A stretch of 11,452 nt of DNA, from positions 1 to 11,452 of the forward strand of contig CAIVDH010000258.1 of NCBI GenBank assembly GCA_903904635.1. The letters are read 5' to 3'. The notes below the pieces were generated by a model that ran no database searches, was not told the origin of the DNA, and saw only the letters and a list, made by a program, of their open reading frames with translations. Position numbers and translations under genes: made by a program. Positions 8,584-11,452 of this stretch are shown here, in pieces (positions within the stretch are counted from its first letter, which is position 1; each line of letters starts with the position of its first letter). Source of the DNA: an uncultured Burkholderiales bacterium. Its GTDB lineage: Bacteria; Pseudomonadota; Gammaproteobacteria; Burkholderiales; Burkholderiaceae_D.

Positions 8584-8799
8584 ATGAATTCCGAATTCTC
8601 CGCGCTACTAGAAAAAGTCAGGCAACTGGCAGAAGTCACCCATACGCTACGCCGTGAAAACGTCGAATTGCGTACTGCGCTGACCAAGCTGAGTGCTGAG
8701 CATGAGCAGTTAAGTGCCCGCACGAGTGAAGCGCATGATCGTATTGCCATGCTGCTTGAAACCATGCCGGCTGCTGGCAACAATCAGGAGGCCGCATGA
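8584..8799 (+). CDS. ZapB-like short coiled-coil protein (TIGR02449-type)
   Basis: A 71-residue, almost wholly helical protein beginning MNSEFSALLEKVRQLAEVTH. Leucine, valine and isoleucine recur in heptad spacing through about residue 60 (LLEKVRQL, LRRENVELRTAL, LSAEHEQL), followed by a short polar alanine-rich tail. Small coiled-coil proteins of this kind are regularly encoded directly before zapA in beta- and gammaproteobacteria and resemble ZapB, which bridges ZapA and the chromosome terminus region during division. Here the stop codon overlaps the zapA start (ATGA), so the two are translationally coupled. The ATG at 8584 is chosen over the upstream TTG because the coiled coil starts right after it and the upstream codons overlap a strong promoter. 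No Shine-Dalgarno precedes it, consistent with a leaderless transcript. A role in divisome assembly is inferred from context. Confidence 0.8.
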   Translation: MNSEFSALLEKVRQLAEVTHTLRRENVELRTALTKLSAEHEQLSARTSEAHDRIAMLLETMPAAGNNQEAA

Positions 8800-9110
8800 G
8801 CAGCGCAATAGACGTCACCATTATGGGCCAGCCCTATCGCCTCGCCTGCAAAGAAGGCGAAGAGATTGCGCTAAAACAGGCAGTCGCTTATCTCGATGAG
8901 CGCATGTGTGTCATCCGTGATGCAGGCAAAATCAAAGGCAATGACAGAATCGCCGTCATGGCGGCATTAGGCATGGCTGCTGAATTTCTTGCGTCCCGCA
9001 CCTCACAAGGCCCATTTGCTGAATTGTCTGTCGCCGATGTGCGTGACAAAATCACTACCATGCATACTGTGCTAGATAGTGCACTGGCACCGCAAGAGCG
9101 ATTGTTTTAA
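8796..9110 (+). CDS. zapA: Cell division protein ZapA
   Basis: A 104-residue cytoplasmic protein that binds FtsZ and promotes bundling of protofilaments in the Z-ring. The N-terminal globular part (DVTIMGQPYRLACKEGEE, about 6-23) is the typical ZapA beta-sheet head. It is followed by a helix containing LDERM and then NDRIAVMAALGMAAEFL, the conserved core, and a C-terminal helical tail for tetramer formation. The length is normal. AGGAGG (8786-8791) lies 4 bases before the ATG, and the start overlaps the stop of the ZapB-like gene by ATGA. The gene is followed directly by 6S RNA, the arrangement seen widely in proteobacteria and independent support for the call. Confidence 0.94.
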   Translation: MSSAIDVTIMGQPYRLACKEGEEIALKQAVAYLDERMCVIRDAGKIKGNDRIAVMAALGMAAEFLASRTSQGPFAELSVADVRDKITTMHTVLDSALAPQERLF

Positions 9111-9163
9111 TAATTCAGTCTTCAGTCTATAAAAAATTTAATCGCGTTAGTGGTTTAAAGTGT

Positions 9164-9191
9164 TTGACATGCGAGTGAGTTAGAGTAGACT
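9164..9191 (+). promoter_or_regulatory. Sigma70 promoter of 6S RNA
   Basis: A perfect TTGACA (9164-9169) is followed after 16 bases by TAGACT (9186-9191). The predicted start, near 9198, falls exactly at the 5' strand of the closing stem of 6S RNA, which strongly supports the assignment. The RNA may also be made by read-through from zapA. Confidence 0.75.
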
Positions 9192-9197
9192 TTAGTT

Positions 9198-9369
9198 TCC
9201 TGCCGTGTTCGCGATTGCCATATATTCCTTGAACCATTTATGTGCATTGGCTGTGGGATTCGTTCTGTAGGCGTGAACATCGCTAGTCCGATGATCCCAA
9301 TATGGAACTACTGTGGCCGCCTTGAACCGCCTTGGTTCAGGATGCCGGCACAGCGGCACTGGCGGGTCT
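9198..9369 (+). ncRNA. ssrS: 6S RNA
   Basis: A small RNA that mimics an open promoter and holds sigma70 RNA polymerase in stationary phase. The closing stem is visible: CCTGCC (9199-9204) pairs with GGCGGG (9361-9366), and GTG (9205-9207) with CAC (9357-9359) after a one-base bulge. GTTCGC (9207-9212) matches the conserved 5' segment of E. coli 6S. The apical arm is closed by TGGGAT (9254-9259) with ATCCCA (9294-9299). On the 3' side of the central bubble CTTGAACC (9321-9328) pairs with GGTTCAGG (9334-9341) over 8 pairs, the counterpart of the E. coli bubble hairpin. Length of about 172 bases, a position after zapA, its own promoter and a terminator all fit. Exact ends are estimated from the stem and promoter. 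Confidence 0.92.
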
Positions 9370-9377
9370 TTATTCGA

Positions 9378-9406
9378 AACGGCTGCATTGATGCAGCCGT
9401 TTTTTT
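9378..9406 (+). terminator. Intrinsic terminator of 6S RNA
   Basis: AACGGCTGCA-TTGA-TGCAGCCGTT forms a perfect 10-pair stem with a 4-base loop (9378-9401), followed directly by a run of seven T (9400-9406). This is a textbook Rho-independent terminator about 10 bases beyond the mature 6S end, implying a short 3' trailer removed by trimming. Confidence 0.93.
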
Positions 9407-9502
9407 ATGTCCGATACGTTTCGCGTATAAAAAATGCTGGCGGGTTGCGTGGTTAGCTCAGCCTGATTTTTAAAGTCGCACTAACAATAAAAATTTTCTG
9501 CA
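9407..9502 (+). other. Gap between the 6S terminator and the EVE-domain gene
   Basis: Because a strong terminator closes the 6S unit, the EVE gene needs its own promoter here. Candidates are weak: TTGCGT (9445-9450) with TTTAAA (9469-9474) at 18 bases, or TATAAA (9426-9431) with no clear -35. No Shine-Dalgarno precedes the ATG at 9503; the leader is A/T-rich (ACAATAAAAATTTTCTGCA), which may favour ribosomal protein S1. Confidence 0.35.
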
Positions 9503-9976
9503 ATGTCATACTGGTTAATGAAATCTGAACCCGATGAGGTCAGCATTGATGATGCGCTTGCAGCGCCAGACCAGACTGTGGCATGGACTGGTGTGCGCAA
9601 TTATCAGGCGCGTAATTTCATGCGCGATGCCATGCGTGTTGGTGATGGTGTATTTTTTTATCATTCCAGTTGCGCCCAGCCTGGCATTGCCGGTGTCGCT
9701 GAAGTTGCCAGCACCGCCTATCCTGATCCTACTCAGTTTGATTCGGCCAGCCTTTACTATGATCCGAAATCGGATCCTGCCCATGCGCGCTGGATGCTGG
9801 TGGATATAAGGGCGGTGAAAAAAACCAGATTGATAGGATTGCCAGAGTTGCGTCTGCATGCCGAGCTGGAAGAGATGATATTGCTGAAAAAAGGCAACCG
9901 GCTGTCAGTCATGCCGGTGACGTCTGATGAATGGTATTACATCACTAAAAAACTGATCAATAAAAATAAACAATAA
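9503..9976 (+). CDS. EVE-domain protein (PUA/YTH-like fold)
   Basis: A 157-residue cytoplasmic protein consisting of a single EVE domain. The signature is clear: YWLMKSEPDEVSIDD (3-17), WTGVRNYQARNFMR (28-41), GDGVFFYHSS, PGIAGVAEV, AYPDPTQFD and YYDPKSDP, ending with GNRLSVMPVTSDEW. EVE domains are PUA-superfamily relatives of YTH domains and are thought to bind modified bases in nucleic acid; human THYN1 is a member. The physiological role of stand-alone bacterial EVE proteins is not settled. The start at 9503 matches the usual family N terminus (M-x-YWLMKSEP), although no Shine-Dalgarno is seen. A position close downstream of 6S RNA is a context I believe recurs in related genomes, but this is memory and not visible here. 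Confidence 0.92.
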   Translation: MSYWLMKSEPDEVSIDDALAAPDQTVAWTGVRNYQARNFMRDAMRVGDGVFFYHSSCAQPGIAGVAEVASTAYPDPTQFDSASLYYDPKSDPAHARWMLVDIRAVKKTRLIGLPELRLHAELEEMILLKKGNRLSVMPVTSDEWYYITKKLINKNKQ

Positions 9977-9987
9977 AAAATCTGATA

Positions 9988-10022
9988 CTGACGCGTAAAT
10001 TTGCATGGAAATTGCAAGTCAG
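9988..10022. repeat. Nested inverted repeats between the EVE and permease genes
   Basis: CTGAC (9988-9992) is complementary to GTCAG (10018-10022), and inside it TTGCA (10001-10005) is complementary to TGCAA (10013-10017) around a 7-base loop. Read as RNA this is a hairpin with an asymmetric 8-base bulge on the 5' side. No T-run follows, so it is not a standard terminator. It ends 32 bases before the permease start and could be a leader structure or an operator. Confidence 0.4.
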
Positions 10023-10054
10023 TTTAGGTGCAAATAATAGAATGGAAAAATAAT

Positions 10055-10858
10055 ATGGATCTCAGTTTGGTATTGGCGTTTCTGGTGCTGGGTGTGTTTA
10101 CCGGATTTGCTGCTGGTTTGCTGGGCATAGGCGGTGGCATGTTACTGGTGCCATTCATCACCATGCTGCTGACTTATAAAAATTTTCCATCCGAGCTGAT
10201 TGTGCATATGGCCATTGCCACTTCACTGGCCACCATCATGTTTACGTCGCTGTCATCTGTGCGCGCCCATCATCAGCGCGGTGCGGTATTGTGGCCAGTG
10301 GTGAAATTACTCGCGCCAGGCATACTGATAGGATCATGGATAGGTCCATGGATAGGCGCGCAATTAAACTCTTCAGGTCTGGCTTTATTTTTTGCCGCCT
10401 TTGTCGGACTCTCCGCTACGCAGATGTTATTGGATAAAAAGCCCGCCGCTGCGCGTGAATTGCCGCAGGCGCCGGGCATGCTGGCAGCGGGCTCGGTGAT
10501 AGGCATACTCTCAGGCTTGGTTGGTGCGGGTGGTGGATTTGTCTCGGTGCCATTCATGAGCTGGTGTAATGTAAAAATTCATAATGCTGTTGCCACGAGT
10601 GCGGCTTTAGGTTTTCCGATTGCGCTGGCCGGTACGCTTTCCAATATTTATTTTGGTATGCATGTGCCGAATCTGCCTTCTGGTTCATTGGGCTTTATTT
10701 ATTTGCCGGCGCTGTTGGTCGTGTCACTAGCCAGCGTAACGACGGCGCCGCTGGGTGCACGTACCGCGCATGCGCTGCCGGTAAAGTCATTGAAAAAAGT
10801 ATTTGCAGTGGTGCTGTATTTACTGGCTGCTTATATGCTGTATAAGGCGCTGCGATAG
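10055..10858 (+). CDS. TauE/SafE-family membrane permease (putative sulphite/anion exporter)
   Basis: A 267-residue inner-membrane protein, very hydrophobic, with about seven to eight membrane segments. The family's internal duplication is evident: GFAAGLLGIGGGMLLVPF (17-34) near the N terminus and GILSGLVGAGGGFVSVPF (150-167) in the second half, each a glycine-rich re-entrant-type motif followed by VPF. A cytoplasmic linker lies between (DKKPAAARELPQ, 127-138). TauE/SafE proteins are linked to export of sulphite, sulphoacetate or related organosulphur anions, but the substrate of this member is unknown. ATG 10055 is preferred: GGAA at 10044-10047 gives a reasonable ribosome site, and the first hydrophobic segment starts at once. 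A GTG at 10028 would add nine polar residues. An exact 12-base periodicity occurs in the region coding residues 92-102. No sulphur-metabolism gene is nearby in this window. Confidence 0.88.
   Translation: MDLSLVLAFLVLGVFTGFAAGLLGIGGGMLLVPFITMLLTYKNFPSELIVHMAIATSLATIMFTSLSSVRAHHQRGAVLWPVVKLLAPGILIGSWIGPWIGAQLNSSGLALFFAAFVGLSATQMLLDKKPAAARELPQAPGMLAAGSVIGILSGLVGAGGGFVSVPFMSWCNVKIHNAVATSAALGFPIALAGTLSNIYFGMHVPNLPSGSLGFIYLPALLVVSLASVTTAPLGARTAHALPVKSLKKVFAVVLYLLAAYMLYKALR
10328..10363 (+). repeat. Three 12-base units inside the permease gene
   Basis: GATAGG recurs at 10327, 10339 and 10351, exactly 12 bases apart. CATGGATAGG is repeated at 10335-10344 and 10347-10356. The units encode IGSW, IGPW and IGAQ within a predicted membrane segment. 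The reading frame is kept because the period is four codons. Confidence 0.6.
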
Positions 10859-10996
10859 TTTTTTCAGGCGTTCAACGAAAGACACTGGTTCCAGCGCAGG
10901 CCGGAACCTAGCTGTTACCCCAAGCATTTCATATCTCCAAGTAATCAACGCAAGCGCGTTCTTTCATCGTGACCGATTTTTGCGTTTCGATGCAAT

Positions 10997-11010
10997 TTGA
11001 CCTAGGTCAT
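10997..11010. promoter_or_regulatory. Putative FNR/Dnr-type binding site
   Basis: TTGAC-CTAG-GTCAT contains the perfect 12-base palindrome TGACCTAGGTCA (10998-11009). It fits the FNR-family pattern TTGAT-N4-ATCAA with the common T-to-C / A-to-G variation and one end mismatch. Its centre lies about 42.5 bases before the start predicted from TATAGT, close to the -41.5 used by class II FNR-type activators. Another palindrome-binding regulator cannot be excluded. Confidence 0.5.
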
Positions 11011-11033
11011 CTACCCGTAAACCACTTAAGCCC

Positions 11034-11039
11034 TATAGT
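11034..11039 (+). promoter_or_regulatory. -10 element of the lemA promoter
   Basis: TATAGT matches the sigma70 -10 consensus at 5 of 6 positions, and no recognisable -35 stands 16-18 bases upstream. A missing -35 with an activator box at that place is typical of activator-dependent promoters. The predicted transcript start is near 11046, giving a leader of about 104 bases. Confidence 0.5.
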
Positions 11040-11042
11040 GAC

Positions 11043-11065
11043 CTTATGAAGTATGCGTTCATAAG
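11043..11065. repeat. Inverted repeat at the predicted lemA transcript start
   Basis: CTTATGAA (11043-11050) and TTCATAAG (11058-11065) are perfect 8-base complements around a 7-base loop. The predicted transcript start falls in the first arm. As DNA it could be a repressor operator; as RNA, part of it could form a 5'-end hairpin. Confidence 0.5.
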
Positions 11066-11149
11066 TTCATTCGTGCGTGCATACATCATGCAGTGAGCAA
11101 ACCACAGCATGGATTACAGCACAACCGCCATCGTCATCTCTGGAGATAT

Positions 11150-11452
11150 ATGTTGAGAAATTGGAAAATTGTAGCGTTGGCAATGCTGGTGCTTAGCTTA
11201 AACGGATGCGGCTATAACACGATGCAGGCGCAGGACGAGCAAGTAAGCGCGGGATGGGCGGAAGTATTGAACCAGTATCAGCGTCGCGCGGATTTGATTC
11301 CGAATCTGGTCAATACCGTAAAAGGCTATGCGTCTCATGAGAGGGAGGTATTAACGCAAGTGACAGAAGCGCGGGCGCGGGTCGGATCGATACAGGCTAC
11401 GCCGGCGCTGCTCAATGATGCGCAGGCGTTCGAGAAATTCCAGCGTGCCCAG
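11150..11452 (+). CDS. lemA: LemA-family lipoprotein, N-terminal 101 residues (cut by window end)
   Basis: LemA-family proteins are membrane-anchored helical-bundle proteins of poorly understood function, often encoded next to TPM-domain proteins. The frame starts MLRNWKIVALAMLVLSLNGC: a short basic N region, a hydrophobic stretch, then a lipobox ending LNGC with C20 as the predicted lipidated residue. It then shows the family hallmark WAEVLNQYQRRADLIPNLV (about 36-54) and VKGYASHEREVL, followed by a helical EARARVGSIQAT segment. The C-terminal part lies beyond the window. GGAG at 11142-11145 precedes ATG 11150 by only 4 bases and TTG 11153 by 7; both are in frame, so the exact start may differ by one codon. 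The upstream palindrome suggests control by an FNR-type regulator. Confidence 0.92.
   Translation, partial: MLRNWKIVALAMLVLSLNGCGYNTMQAQDEQVSAGWAEVLNQYQRRADLIPNLVNTVKGYASHEREVLTQVTEARARVGSIQATPALLNDAQAFEKFQRAQ

Larger units (their letters stand above)
10859..11149 (+). other. 291-base region between the permease and lemA genes
   Basis: No convincing gene is present. A T-run follows the permease stop (10859-10864) but no strong stem precedes it. GGTTCC (10887-10892) and GGAACC (10903-10908) form a 6-pair stem with a 10-base loop and no T-run, at best a weak terminator. AACGC-AAGC-GCGTT (10947-10960) is a further small hairpin. The second half carries the likely lemA promoter: an FNR-like palindrome, a -10 element, and an inverted repeat at the start of the leader. 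Confidence 0.55.

Noticed and set aside
9441..9463. tRNA-like stretch (GTGGTTAGCTCAG)
   Set aside because: It resembles a tRNA D-arm, but there is no anticodon arm, T-arm or acceptor pairing after it; the EVE gene starts 40 bases later.
9240..9473. Open frame of 77 codons between zapA and the EVE gene
   Set aside because: It lies over the 6S RNA and its terminator, has no ribosome site, and its translation shows no family features; the RNA explains the sequence better.
10028..10054. GTG start adding nine residues to the permease
   Set aside because: The extra residues are polar, and ATG 10055 has a better-placed GGAA ribosome site and starts right at the first membrane segment.
10887..10908. 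GGTTCC/GGAACC stem as permease terminator
   Set aside because: The loop is long and no T-run follows, so it does not meet the pattern of an intrinsic terminator.

Overview
The window looks like chromosomal DNA of a betaproteobacterium, most likely Burkholderiales and possibly Oxalobacteraceae. This is inferred from three things: the gene order (AddB-like nuclease with AddA-like helicase beside trxA; ZapB-like, zapA, 6S RNA, EVE protein), the protein sequence style, and moderate GC. No species can be named from sequence alone. I see no insertion sequence, prophage gene, CRISPR array, tRNA or rRNA. The region reads as ordinary core-genome content with several informative regulatory details.

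Layout. Positions 1-176 (minus strand) are the 5' part of thioredoxin trxA. It diverges from a two-gene double-strand-break repair operon. The first gene is an AddB-like protein with an iron-sulphur PD-(D/E)XK nuclease domain (419-3136). The second is an AddA/RecB-like UvrD-family helicase-nuclease (3136-6444), joined to the first by a TAATG stop/start overlap. All key helicase and nuclease residues are visible. A second unit follows: a GT4-type glycosyltransferase (6546-7676, GTG start) and, 19 bases later, a DUF2334-type polysaccharide deacetylase-like protein (7696-8457). Together they suggest a sugar-transfer plus deacetylation step on an unknown glycan or glycoside.

The third block is a growth/stationary-phase module. 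A short coiled-coil ZapB-like gene (8584-8799) overlaps zapA (8796-9110) by ATGA. The ZapB-like gene is preceded by a near-consensus sigma70 promoter that would place the transcript start on its ATG. Behind zapA lies 6S RNA (ssrS, about 9198-9369) with its own promoter and a strong intrinsic terminator. Next come an EVE-domain protein (9503-9976) and a TauE/SafE-type membrane permease (10055-10858). The window ends inside a LemA-family lipoprotein gene (11150-11452+). Its upstream region has a perfect 12-base palindrome that fits an FNR/Dnr-type box, at about -42.5 from a TATAGT -10 element.

I found no clearly new multi-gene system. The best leads are the predicted FNR-class lemA promoter, the leaderless ZapB-like transcript, the duplicated 9-mer in the 6S RNA bubble, and the glycosyltransferase/deacetylase pair.
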